Positions 9,268 to 17,691 of a stretch of 64,000 nucleotides of DNA are shown piece after piece (position 1 is the stretch's first letter; every line of letters begins with the position of its first letter). The notes below the pieces were generated by a model that worked only from the letters and a program-made list of their open reading frames with translations, ran no database searches and had not been told where the DNA came from. Origin of the DNA: Candidatus Hydrogenedentota bacterium. Its GTDB lineage: Bacteria; Hydrogenedentota; Hydrogenedentia; Hydrogenedentales; JAEUWI01. The stretch is from NCBI GenBank assembly GCA_016182605.1, contig JACPGE010000107.1, forward strand, positions 1-64,000. Reading direction: 5' to 3'. Made by a program: the position numbers and the translations under genes.

Positions 9268-9465
9268 TACACTTGCCCGTCTCTCCACGATGCTAGCCTG
9301 CCCGCCCCAACAAAAGCCAATTTGAACGCCTCTGCCCACCCCGTTAGAATTGGCCTCGGTACAGGGCGTTTTCAGGGGAATTGGGTGAGCCTTCACATCA
9401 CACGATCGGCAGGAATGGCATGCTAAACGACGGCGCACGGGCGGCAGGATAAGAAGGGGGCCCGT

Positions 9466-10581
9466 GTGCATATACTCGTTATTCTAGGCACCCGCCCCGA
9501 GGCCATCAAGATGGCGCCCGTTATCGGCGCCCTGAGGAGGGACACCGCGTTTCGCGTCTCCGTCTGCCTTACCGCCCAGCACCGGGAACTCCTCGACCAG
9601 GTCATTCAGACTTTCGGCCTCTCCATCGATTTCGATCTCGACCTCATGCGGCCCAATCAAAGCATCTACGATGTGACGGGCAGCGTGCTGCTTGGCCTGA
9701 AACCGGTGTTGGAGCAGGCGCGGCCCGATGCCGTGCTGGTCCACGGCGATACGACCACCTCCTTCGCGGGGGCCCTGGCGGCCTTTTACCAGCAGATTCC
9801 CGTGGGCCACGTGGAGGCCGGGCTGCGCACCCGCAACCCGTATCAGCCCTTTCCCGAGGAGATGAACCGCCGATTGGCCGATGCCCTGAGCACCTACCAC
9901 TATGCGGCGACGGAGAGCGCCCGGAGCAACCTGCTCCAGGAATCCATTCCTGCCGAACATATTTTGGTCACCGGCAACACCGTCATCGACGCACTGCTGG
10001 ACGTGGCCAACCGGGACTACGCGTTCACCGATCCCTTCCTGGATCGCTTGGGCAACGACAGGCGTCTGCTTCTCGTCACCGCCCACCGCCGCGAAAGTTT
10101 TGGACCGCCCTTCCAGGAAATGTGCACTGCCATCCGCGATCTCGCGCGGGCAAACCCCGATTTGGAGGTGGTCTATCCGGTCCACCCCAACCCCAACGTG
10201 CGCAAGACGGTCCGTGAAGTGCTCGCGGGTGAAGAGCGCGTCCACCTCATCGATCCACTGGACTATGTGCCGTTTGTCCACCTGCTGAAAAAGGCGCATC
10301 TCGTGCTCACCGATTCCGGCGGCATTCAGGAAGAAGCGCCCTCCCTCGGCAAGCCCGTGCTCGTTATGCGCGAAGTTACCGAGCGCCCCGAGGCCATTGA
10401 AGCAGGCACCGCACTGCTCGTCGGCACGCAGTACAAACGTATCTTGGATACCGTGCAAGATCTCCTGGACGACGGAGCGGCCTACGCCCGTATCGCGCAG
10501 GTGGCCAACCCCTATGGCGACGGCCAAGCCAGCGCCCGCATCGTGGCGCATCTCAAACTGGTGAAAGGATCCCGTGCATGA
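9466..10581 (+). CDS. wecB: UDP-N-acetylglucosamine 2-epimerase (non-hydrolysing)
   Basis: 371 residues from a GTG start with AAGGGGG upstream. It converts UDP-GlcNAc to UDP-ManNAc. Landmarks are LGTRPEAIKMAPV at the N-terminus, HGDTTTSFAGALAAFY, VGHVEAGLRT, PEEMNRRLAD, TGNTVIDAL, TAHRRESFG and SGGIQEEAPSLGKPVLVMR. It overlaps wecC by the four bases ATGA, so the two are translationally coupled and act in sequence towards UDP-ManNAcA for surface polysaccharide. Confidence 0.93.
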   Translation: MHILVILGTRPEAIKMAPVIGALRRDTAFRVSVCLTAQHRELLDQVIQTFGLSIDFDLDLMRPNQSIYDVTGSVLLGLKPVLEQARPDAVLVHGDTTTSFAGALAAFYQQIPVGHVEAGLRTRNPYQPFPEEMNRRLADALSTYHYAATESARSNLLQESIPAEHILVTGNTVIDALLDVANRDYAFTDPFLDRLGNDRRLLLVTAHRRESFGPPFQEMCTAIRDLARANPDLEVVYPVHPNPNVRKTVREVLAGEERVHLIDPLDYVPFVHLLKKAHLVLTDSGGIQEEAPSLGKPVLVMREVTERPEAIEAGTALLVGTQYKRILDTVQDLLDDGAAYARIAQVANPYGDGQASARIVAHLKLVKGSRA

Positions 10582-11837
10582 ACACGGTTTGTGTGATGGG
10601 TCTGGGCTATATCGGTCTGCCCACGGCGAGCGTGCTCGCCACGAACGGCTTTCAGGTGCTCGGCGTCGACGTGAACCCCAGCGTGGTGGACACGGTGAAC
10701 CAGGGCAACATCCACATTGAAGAGCCCGGCCTGCACACCATCGTGCGCGCGGCCATCCAGTCGGGCAACCTGCGCGCCGCCACGAAGCCCGAATGCTGCG
10801 ACGTCTACATCATCGCCGTGCCCACACCGCTCACGGAAGACAAGCGCGCGAACATGGACTACGTGCGCGCGGCCACGGAAGAGATTGTGCCGCTGCTGAA
10901 GCCGGGCGCATTGATCGTTCTCGAGTCCACCTCGCCCCCGGGCACCTGCCGCGATCTCTTGCAGCCCATCCTCGCGCAATCCGGGCTCACCCTGGGCAAG
11001 GATCTTTTTCTGGCCCACTGCCCGGAGCGCGTTCTTCCCGGGCGCATCCTGAAGGAGTTCATCGCGAACGACCGCGTTGTCGGCGGCTTCGATGAAGAGA
11101 GCGCGCGGCGCGCCCGCGACCTCTACGCCACCTTTGTCGAAGGCGACATCCTACTCACCGGCATGACCACTGCGGAACTGGTGAAGGTCCTCGAAAACAC
11201 CTATCGCGACGTAAACATTGCCCTCGCGAACGAGACCGCGATTCTCTGCGAGGCGCTCCAGGTCGACTTCGCCGAGGTGGCCCGCCTGGCCAACCGGCAT
11301 CCCCGGGTGAATGTGCACATGGCGGGTCCGGGCGTGGGGGGGCACTGCATATCCGTGGATCCCTGGTTTCTCGTGGAAGCCTTTCCGGAGGAAACGCGTC
11401 TCATTCGCACCGCGCGCGCGCGCAACGACGGCATGCCTGCCCACGTAGTGAAGACCATCCAGGAATTGGTGGCCGGTGTGGAGGCCCCGAAGATCGCCGT
11501 GCTCGGTCTGGCCTTCAAGGGCAACGTGGACGACATGCGCGAGAGCCCTTCCGCGCGCGTGATCGAACTGCTGCATGCCGAAGGTATCGCCCTTGCCGCG
11601 CACGACCCCTACGTGAAACACAGCCCCATCGAACTGCACAGTCTCGAAGACTGCTTCAAGGATGCCGATTGTCTCGCGGTGCTCACCGACCACAACGACT
11701 ACAAGTACATCAACCCCCGCCAGGTGGCCAAACTCATGCGCCGCCGCGTGCTCTACGACACGCGGAACATACTCGATCACAACGACTGGTGCGACGCCGG
11801 GTTTCAGGTGCGCGTGCTCGGCTCGGGGAAGTGCTGA
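10578..11837 (+). CDS. wecC: UDP-N-acetyl-D-mannosamine dehydrogenase
   Basis: 419 residues. It oxidises UDP-ManNAc twice with NAD to UDP-ManNAcA. It has the Rossmann motif MGLGYIGLPTASVLA, IIAVPTPL, ESTSPPGTC, CPERVLPG, the substrate loop and the catalytic Cys in GVGGHCISVDPWF (about Cys257), and the C-terminal AVLGLAFKGNVDDMRESPS. The WecC assignment rather than a UDP-glucose dehydrogenase rests on the wecB partner and the CISVDPWF form. The rest of an ECA-type or capsule cluster is absent from the window. Confidence 0.92.
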   Translation: MNTVCVMGLGYIGLPTASVLATNGFQVLGVDVNPSVVDTVNQGNIHIEEPGLHTIVRAAIQSGNLRAATKPECCDVYIIAVPTPLTEDKRANMDYVRAATEEIVPLLKPGALIVLESTSPPGTCRDLLQPILAQSGLTLGKDLFLAHCPERVLPGRILKEFIANDRVVGGFDEESARRARDLYATFVEGDILLTGMTTAELVKVLENTYRDVNIALANETAILCEALQVDFAEVARLANRHPRVNVHMAGPGVGGHCISVDPWFLVEAFPEETRLIRTARARNDGMPAHVVKTIQELVAGVEAPKIAVLGLAFKGNVDDMRESPSARVIELLHAEGIALAAHDPYVKHSPIELHSLEDCFKDADCLAVLTDHNDYKYINPRQVAKLMRRRVLYDTRNILDHNDWCDAGFQVRVLGSGKC

Positions 11838-11884
11838 AGCAGCCCTGTTTCTGATCGTTGACCCGCGTCGCGCGGCCCCGCTTG

Positions 11885-12574
11885 TCAGGATACATCCCGC
11901 AACAGCGCCACCACCTCCGCATACGTTTTCAGCGCTGCTTCGCCCTTCGCGCTGAGCGCATAGACGCCGCGTTCAATCCGTTGAAACCACCCGTAGTGAT
12001 CGTCATACACGATCGATTGCGTTCGCGCGCTGGCGCCGCGTTCGCGCAGTTGCTTGGGCGTGGCGGGCCCAATCTCCTGCAAGATCGACGCAATCAACAA
12101 CGCCTCTTCGCGGTACGCCGTGACGTGCGGCACGCGGGTGCTGCCGCCGTTGTTGGCGCTGCTCTTGCGGTTGTGCAATTCCTCCAGCAGCGCGCGCTGT
12201 GCCTTCTTCTGCTGGCGGCGCTGGAAAGGCGTGGGCAGGAGCACGACACGCACACGGGGAGGCTTGCCCTCCGTGACCGTGAGGAGCCCCAGTTCCAGGC
12301 GCCGCAAGAGGTGCTGCATGCGCCGCCACTGCTTCTGGTTCTTTGGCAACGCGCTCTCCGGCACGCCGAGGTAAACCGTGCCACCAAGCTTTTGGCGCTG
12401 CACGGACTGAAGGATCAGGTCCAGCGACAGCCGCAACTTCAACTCCACAATCAGGTGCGCGCCGTCCTTTGCGGCGGCGATGTCGCAGGCCTTCACCTCG
12501 CCGCGAACGGTGTAGCCCTGCGCTTCGAGGAAATCGCGAATGGGCGCGTAAAGTGCGGCTTCGCGGTTCAGCAT
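11885..12574 (-). CDS. DUF2161 PD-(D/E)XK-fold protein
   Basis: 229 residues. The N-terminal half carries the restriction-nuclease-like core of DUF2161: LYAPIRDFLEAQGY, then GEVKACDIAA and IVELKLRLSLDLILQSVQRQ, in which Asp and the E-x-K pair match a PD-(D/E)XK site. The C-terminal half (about 130-229) is helical and resembles a winged helix (TPKQLRERGAS, YGWFQRIERGVYALSAKGE). The family is annotated as putative phosphodiesterase/nuclease, and its substrate is unknown. It converges with wecC. Confidence 0.75.
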   Translation of the reverse strand: MLNREAALYAPIRDFLEAQGYTVRGEVKACDIAAAKDGAHLIVELKLRLSLDLILQSVQRQKLGGTVYLGVPESALPKNQKQWRRMQHLLRRLELGLLTVTEGKPPRVRVVLLPTPFQRRQQKKAQRALLEELHNRKSSANNGGSTRVPHVTAYREEALLIASILQEIGPATPKQLRERGASARTQSIVYDDHYGWFQRIERGVYALSAKGEAALKTYAEVVALLRDVS

Positions 12575-12722
12575 GGAGTGCGGCGGCGAGAAGTGTGGAT
12601 TTGCGGAGACACGGATAGTTCGCCAATCGCGACAGCTTTCAGGAAAAGAGTCGCAAGCTCATTTATTCCTCTTCGAAGACAAGGCCGGCAAAAGTCCTGA
12701 AAGGAATTCTCGTGCCCACCGT

Positions 12723-12776
12723 CCTCCGTGGGAATGCATATAAAATTCACGTGCAATTTACGCATTCCCATGGAGG
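12723..12776. repeat. Nested inverted repeat
   Basis: A 15-base arm (12723-12737) is complementary to 12762-12776 at 14 of 15 positions, the mismatch being a possible G-U pair. The 24-base loop is AT-rich and centres on CACGTG flanked by AATT tracts. There is no T-run on either side, so it does not look like a terminator. Confidence 0.7.
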
Positions 12777-12853
12777 AGAGATTATCCTAGCGCGGCCGTT
12801 GGCCACAAGCAAAGGTTTCAGGAGGATCTCACGCAAGGGCGCAAATGAACCAC

Positions 12854-12895
12854 TTGCACCAATTTTTATAAAGTGATATATATTGGTTGGTATGG
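12854..12895 (+). promoter_or_regulatory. Promoter of the secreted protein gene (box a, divergent)
   Basis: TTGCAC (12854-12859), 17 bases, TATATA (12877-12882). The block AACCACTTGCACC around the -35 closely matches AACCACTTGACC at 19888-19900 and 30568-30578. GGTAT lies at 12889-12893, off the spacing used at the other sites, so membership in the box family is weak. The predicted leader is about 95 bases. Confidence 0.55.
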
Positions 12896-12986
12896 AAAGC
12901 GGGTTGTTCTCGGGATTTTTGCTTGCTGCTTCGTTTGCAGCCAGCAGGATTGGTCCGGGCCCCCGCGTCACATGGGAGCGGCAACA

Positions 12987-13658
12987 ATGCGGATGCTTGT
13001 GATGGTACTGGCCCTGCTAATTGCAGGCGGGGTTGGCGCCCAACGGCTTGAGGTGATGGAGTCCGAGACGCCGGAAGGGAAATTTGTACTGCGGTGGGGC
13101 GCGCCCATCGGGTGGAGTTCGAACCATGGCGATGTGTGCGGAGATGCGAATGATGAGGACCCGACGCTGGCGCTGATCCACGCTGGGGTGCCTGCGGGTG
13201 TCCAGCGGATCGCCTTCAGCGGGAAGGTGAATGTGGAGGGCCTGGACCCGGCACTGAAACTGGCGCCGGGGCTCTTCACGTTGCAGTTCAATCCTACGGC
13301 GCTGGGTATGGCCGCGACCCGGGAGTTCGCGGGAGGCGGGAAGGGGTGGCAGAGTTTTTCGCTGGAGGGCGCCGTGACGAAGGAGACGGCGGCGTGGCTG
13401 TTGATCCCGGTCTTCAAGATCCGGTTGAAAACCGGGCCGGATGACAGCCTGGCGCCGAATGCGGACGATCACAGCCGGGTCTTAATCGACGATGTGCAAG
13501 TGAGCTTTGACGGCAAGCCGCAACTGAGCAATGGCGGTTTCGAGAACGGCAAGCTGGAGGAGGTCTTCGCCGATTTCATGGGCCTGAAGGCGTGGCGTGG
13601 CACGGACTGCGTCGATCGGAAGATCGTGTCCGCGGCGACGGGTGCGGCGGAGAAATAG
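12987..13658 (+). CDS. Secreted protein of unknown function
   Basis: 223 residues. A clear Sec signal peptide opens the protein (MRMLVMVLALLIAGGVGAQ, cleavage likely after Gly-Ala). The mature part is beta-rich, with RIAFSGKVNVEG, LTLQF-like strands, VLIDDVQVSFDG and LSNGGFENG. The last two resemble the strands and loop of carbohydrate-binding jelly rolls (CBM4/9/22-like), but I cannot assign a family. The start at 12987 is favoured by GGGAG 8 bases upstream; earlier in-frame Mets would spoil the signal peptide. It is monocistronic and converges with the aldolase gene. Confidence 0.6.
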   Translation: MRMLVMVLALLIAGGVGAQRLEVMESETPEGKFVLRWGAPIGWSSNHGDVCGDANDEDPTLALIHAGVPAGVQRIAFSGKVNVEGLDPALKLAPGLFTLQFNPTALGMAATREFAGGGKGWQSFSLEGAVTKETAAWLLIPVFKIRLKTGPDDSLAPNADDHSRVLIDDVQVSFDGKPQLSNGGFENGKLEEVFADFMGLKAWRGTDCVDRKIVSAATGAAEK

Positions 13659-13703
13659 TCCGCCTCTTCGCCCGATCATTCATAGGCGCGCACGCGGCGT
13701 CAT

Positions 13704-14627
13704 TCATGCGTTGATGCGTTCGTTCGTCAGGATGCTGCGCTTGCCGGCGACTTCAATGTCGTTTGACAGGTAGTCGAAGGTGCGATGGTAGACCGCTTCC
13801 TGCGCCGCCACAACGGTCCCGGCTTCACGGAAGGCGCTTTCGTAGGCTTGGCGAATCTCGGTGCCGACATTGATTTTTGCGATGCCCCGTTTCATCGCTT
13901 CGCGCAGGTATTCCTTGCGGATGCCGGTGCCGCCATGCAGCACGAGCGGCAAGTCCGTGGCCCGGCTCAGCTTCTCAAGGTGATCCAGGTTGAGGCGGGC
14001 CTCCACTTTCTTCGCGTCGCGCTGGGCTCCGGAGACCGCGCCGTGTATGTTTCCAATGGCCACGGAGAGCCAATCGCATCCGGTCTCTGTGGAGAAGCGG
14101 GCGGCCTCGTCTATATCGGTGAAGCCTTTTCCACTGGTGTACAGTTCCTCGTAGGGCGGGAGCGGCCCGCTCTCGTGTCCCAATACGGCGCCAAGTTCCG
14201 CCTCGCAGGGCACACCGGCGGCATGGGCAATCTGCACGGCCAGCGAAGTAGCGGCGATGTTCTCCTCGAGGCTCAGGCGCGAGGCGTCGACCATGACCGA
14301 GTCGAAGCCGAGGGCGATAGCCTCCTGGATGATGGGCAAATAGTCCACGTAGATGTCGTCCTCGTCGACGACCGGGACGTGATCGAGATGCAGGCGCACG
14401 TGATTCGCGCCGGCGTATTTCTTGAACTCCGTGGCGATTGGTCCGGGCCCTTTCGCCTCGAACTTGTACCATTCCAGACGCGCAGATTCGATGAACGCAA
14501 CGGCATCCGCGTCGACGATGGCCTGAATGACGGGCTGCATCATGGGCAGGTACGGAATGTTGAACGCGGGAATGGCCAATCCGCCGGCCCGGGCGCGATC
14601 GATCAGTTGCTTACTGGTGGTTTCCAT
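13704..14627 (-). CDS. Class II (zinc) ketose-bisphosphate aldolase family protein
   Basis: 307 residues. It belongs to the fructose-bisphosphate/tagatose-bisphosphate aldolase class II fold: IPAFNIPYLPMMQPVIQA, HLDH zinc-site segment (about 79-82), FDSVMVDAS, VEAELGAV-type strand (CEAELGAVLGHE), a zinc His in IGNIHG, LVLHGGTGI and KINVGTEIRQAY. It would cleave a phosphorylated ketose to dihydroxyacetone phosphate and an aldehyde. It is the last gene of the sulfatase-kinase-isomerase-aldolase operon and overlaps the isomerase by 17 bases. The natural substrate is therefore likely the kinase product rather than fructose bisphosphate; that is inference. Confidence 0.85.
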   Translation of the reverse strand: METTSKQLIDRARAGGLAIPAFNIPYLPMMQPVIQAIVDADAVAFIESARLEWYKFEAKGPGPIATEFKKYAGANHVRLHLDHVPVVDEDDIYVDYLPIIQEAIALGFDSVMVDASRLSLEENIAATSLAVQIAHAAGVPCEAELGAVLGHESGPLPPYEELYTSGKGFTDIDEAARFSTETGCDWLSVAIGNIHGAVSGAQRDAKKVEARLNLDHLEKLSRATDLPLVLHGGTGIRKEYLREAMKRGIAKINVGTEIRQAYESAFREAGTVVAAQEAVYHRTFDYLSNDIEVAGKRSILTNERINA

Positions 14628-16044
14628 TGCGGGTCCTTTGCGGCGTTGCCACGTCGAAATTGAGGTAGGTGGAGAGGGCTTCCTGGAGCGGCGGCTGCAC
14701 GTGCCCGGGGGTGATGTTTACGTGATGGCGGTGGCCGGTCTTTCCGATGTAGAGGAAGACCTCCTCCATATTGGGTATCTCGGCCACCCCCGCCACGCCG
14801 AAGAAATTCTTGTCGATGGGATCGCGGGTGACCTTGCCCTCGCCCAGATAGAACTTCAGCACGCCATCATCGGTAAGCATGTTGCTGAAGGTCATGTCCA
14901 TGGGCGCAATGCGGCCGACGTTGGGCCCGTAGGAACGATCGGGACCGAGAACGGTCTTGAGGATCTCGTGGTCGACGATCTGGCCGAGCCCGTCCATCAT
15001 GGAGGGGGGCAGCGGTCCGCAATGAAAGAGGATGCACTTGTCTTGCGCGTCGCCATAGTTGTTGTTCCAATCGAGGCAGGCCGCGGGGCTCGCGGAAGCG
15101 AGGCTGAGCGCATGCATGGCGACGGCACTGCCAACGTCGACCTCACAGGCGGCCTGGATACAGCGCTCGTTCAGTTCGCCCATGACGAGGCAGGGGGAGA
15201 TGCCGAGTTCTTCTTGCAGCTCGATCCAGCAGCGCAGGGCGAGCGCGCTGAGTTTGTACTCGTCGACGATCTCATCAACAATGACGCCCAGTTTGGCGAT
15301 GTTTTGGAAGGCCCAATCGGGCGCGCGTTTCCAATCGGAGAGATGGCGGAGCTTTTCGGCCTTGTCCTTGAAGGGCGCGGCCGCGGTGTCGATCGCCTTC
15401 ACGCGGGAGATGACACTGGACAGGTCGAGGGTCTCGACGGAGATGCCGTGTTTTTGCAGGGCGAGTTCATCGATGCGCACGGTCTTGAAGGCGGTGGTGC
15501 GCGCGCCGATGGCGCCGAGCACGAAGCGGCGCATGCCGTGAACGATGCGGCACACGCCGTCGAAATAGGCCACGTTCTCCCGGAACGCCGGTGTGGCGGG
15601 GTGGACGACGTGGGGTTTCAAGGCGGTGAATTGCACGCCATACTGCTTGAAGACGTCCATGATGGAAAACTTGCCGCAGAATGCGTCGCGGCGGTGCTCG
15701 GGGCCCATGTTGTGCAGTTCGTCGGGATAGGCCTGGATAAGGATGGGGACGCCGGCCTCGCGCAACGCGGCCACGGCGCCGGTTTCATCGCCAAAGTTGG
15801 GCAGCGAGAGGATCACACCGTGGAACGCTCCCCGCCGATCGCGGAGAAAGCGCGCGTATTGCTCGCCTTCCTCTGGCGTTTCGATGGCGCCGTGCTTCGT
15901 GGCCGCCTCTGGCATAAGCAACACCGTGTGCCCCATCGATTCCAGGACATTAACGAGTTCCTTGCGTGCCGTCTCCTGATGCGCGGCGGGAAAAAAGCCC
16001 CGGTTGGCGAAACACAGTGCGAAGGTCGATTTGCCGGTTTCCAT
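14611..16044 (-). CDS. L-fucose/L-arabinose isomerase-fold sugar isomerase
   Basis: 477 residues. It shows the three-domain layout of the fucose isomerase-like family. The N-terminus ALCFANRGFFPAA and a domain with GVILSLPNFGDETG and AYPDELHNMG (about residues 95-120) come first. A central metal-site region follows with LALRCWIELQEELGISPCLVMG-type sequence (Glu and Asp ligands) and CEVDVG. The C-terminal lobe carries CILFHCGPLP. It would interconvert an aldose and a ketose in the cytoplasm. The canonical FucI is about 590 residues, so this is a shorter relative; exact sugar unknown. It starts 25 bases after the kinase stop and overlaps the aldolase. Confidence 0.8.
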   Translation of the reverse strand: METGKSTFALCFANRGFFPAAHQETARKELVNVLESMGHTVLLMPEAATKHGAIETPEEGEQYARFLRDRRGAFHGVILSLPNFGDETGAVAALREAGVPILIQAYPDELHNMGPEHRRDAFCGKFSIMDVFKQYGVQFTALKPHVVHPATPAFRENVAYFDGVCRIVHGMRRFVLGAIGARTTAFKTVRIDELALQKHGISVETLDLSSVISRVKAIDTAAAPFKDKAEKLRHLSDWKRAPDWAFQNIAKLGVIVDEIVDEYKLSALALRCWIELQEELGISPCLVMGELNERCIQAACEVDVGSAVAMHALSLASASPAACLDWNNNYGDAQDKCILFHCGPLPPSMMDGLGQIVDHEILKTVLGPDRSYGPNVGRIAPMDMTFSNMLTDDGVLKFYLGEGKVTRDPIDKNFFGVAGVAEIPNMEEVFLYIGKTGHRHHVNITPGHVQPPLQEALSTYLNFDVATPQRTRNGNHQ

Positions 16045-16068
16045 GTGCTGGTCGCTCCCTTGAAAGAT

Positions 16069-17622
16069 TTAGCCGCCGGATCCGCCAGGCGCGGGCGCCG
16101 GGCGGTAGGTCCAGGACGGTGCATGGGTGTGTATGAAATCGCCCACAAGCGGCCACAGCGCTTTGTAGGCATGGAGACGTTCGGCATAGTGCTGCGCGCG
16201 GCCAGGATCGGGAAGCAGCTCGCCGGAGGGCCGCACGACGGTGTGCACGCCCTCTTCGAGGCTGGCATAAACTCCCGCGGCGTGGCCGGCCACGATCGCC
16301 ACACCGAGTGCGCCCGCTTCCGGCTGTTGCAGCCGGCGGATGGGGCGGTTGAAGATGTCGGCGTAAAGTTGCAGCCAGAGGGTGGATCGGCTTCCCCCGC
16401 CCACGGCGCGGAGTTCGTCGATGGCGATCCCGATCTCGGGAAGTCCGGCGAGGCTCTCTTGCAGGCTGAAGGCGATGCCTTCGAGGATGCCCTTAAGCAA
16501 TTCGCCGCGATGGGTCTCCAGCCGGAGCCCGATGATCACGGCGCGGGAATCGGCAATGAAGTGCGGGGCGCCGGTGCCGGTGAAGTGCGGCAGACACAGC
16601 ACGCTGGAGGGGTCTCGGGGCATCTCCGCAAGCAGTTGCTCGTAAACTTCGCCGCCCTCCACAAGGGCGCGTTCGTGGGCTTCGCGCGCACAGACGTTGC
16701 GGAACCACTGCATGATGGAACCGCCTGGATTGTAGATGAAGGAAACGAACTGGCCGGGGGCGGCGGCATGTTCGAGATTCAGACCGCGCGCGCGGAACAA
16801 GCCGGGGCCGGGCCGTGTGTGGAAGGTGGGCACGATGATGTGGAAGGTGCCCATGCCGAGCATGGCCTGGCCATCGGCGAGGACGCCCGCGCCCAGCGCA
16901 TTGGCGCATTGATCGTGGGCGCCGGCGATCAGGAGCGTTTCCGGCGGTAGATGGAGTTCATGCGCCATCGCGGGAGCCACGCTGCCAATCACCGTTCCCG
17001 TGGGAATGGGCATTGCAAACTTTTCGGGGTCGAGCGCGGCATGCGCGAAGATGCGTTCAGACCAGGCCTCGCGGTTCACATCGAAGAGGAGCGAGCGATT
17101 GACCAGGGAATAGTCGACCCGTGCCTCGCCGCCGAGCATGTAGGGCACAAAACTGCCCCAGTGGAGAAACTTGTGGGTGGCGCGATAGAGGTCCGGCTGG
17201 CGATCGCGGATCCACATGAGTTTCGTGAGGCTGTAGTGATTGCCGAGCACGTTGCCAGTGATAGTGTACCACTCCTCCTCCGGAATCGCGGCGCGGAGCA
17301 ATTCGAGATAGTCCGCACCGCGCACATCATCACTCAACAACGAGGGCCCCAGGATCCTCCGGTCTTTCGAAACGGGCACCATCGCCTCGCCGAGCGATGC
17401 GACCGCCAGCGCCAGGATCGGATCGCGGCCCTGCTTCGATGCGGCGGCGGCGATGACCTCCTTCACCTTGTGCCAGACCTCGTGCGCGTCCAGTTCGGAC
17501 CAGCCGTCGCGGGGGCGCTGAACGGCGTACTCGCGGTAGGCCGAGGCGATGACGCCGCCCTCCGCATCAAAGAGGACGGCCTTGCAGCCGGTTGTGCCCA
17601 CATCCACGCCCAGAATACTCAT
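16069..17622 (-). CDS. FGGY-family carbohydrate kinase
   Basis: 517 residues. It has the ASKHA-fold ATPase with GVDVGTTGCKAVLFD (phosphate 1), WGSFVPYMLGG, the catalytic Asp in GAHDQCANALGAG, and AVGGGSRSTLWLQLYADIF (adenosine motif) near the C-terminus. It is closest by eye to xylulokinase/fuculokinase-type members. It phosphorylates a ketose or polyol. It is in operon with the upstream sulfatase (70-base gap) and the downstream isomerase and aldolase, so its substrate is likely the isomerase product. The tail (PAPAPGGSGG) is low complexity. Confidence 0.87.
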   Translation of the reverse strand: MSILGVDVGTTGCKAVLFDAEGGVIASAYREYAVQRPRDGWSELDAHEVWHKVKEVIAAAASKQGRDPILALAVASLGEAMVPVSKDRRILGPSLLSDDVRGADYLELLRAAIPEEEWYTITGNVLGNHYSLTKLMWIRDRQPDLYRATHKFLHWGSFVPYMLGGEARVDYSLVNRSLLFDVNREAWSERIFAHAALDPEKFAMPIPTGTVIGSVAPAMAHELHLPPETLLIAGAHDQCANALGAGVLADGQAMLGMGTFHIIVPTFHTRPGPGLFRARGLNLEHAAAPGQFVSFIYNPGGSIMQWFRNVCAREAHERALVEGGEVYEQLLAEMPRDPSSVLCLPHFTGTGAPHFIADSRAVIIGLRLETHRGELLKGILEGIAFSLQESLAGLPEIGIAIDELRAVGGGSRSTLWLQLYADIFNRPIRRLQQPEAGALGVAIVAGHAAGVYASLEEGVHTVVRPSGELLPDPGRAQHYAERLHAYKALWPLVGDFIHTHAPSWTYRPAPAPGGSGG

Positions 17623-17691
17623 TGCGGCGACTGCCTCCCGGCGTTGTTGAAGCCCGAAACACTTGGGCGTGTTCTGGCGTGTCTGGATCCG

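Larger units (their letters stand above)
12575..12986. other. AT-richer gap with a long inverted repeat and a promoter
   Basis: 412 bases between the DUF2161 gene (minus) and the secreted protein gene (plus). It holds a long inverted repeat at 12723-12776 and a good plus-strand promoter at 12854-12882. No further gene is supported. Confidence 0.6.

Noticed and set aside
12854-12895. Counting 12.88 kb as a full member of the box family
   Set aside because: The -35 block is shared, but GGTAT sits 35 bases from it instead of 21-22 and the flanks do not match.
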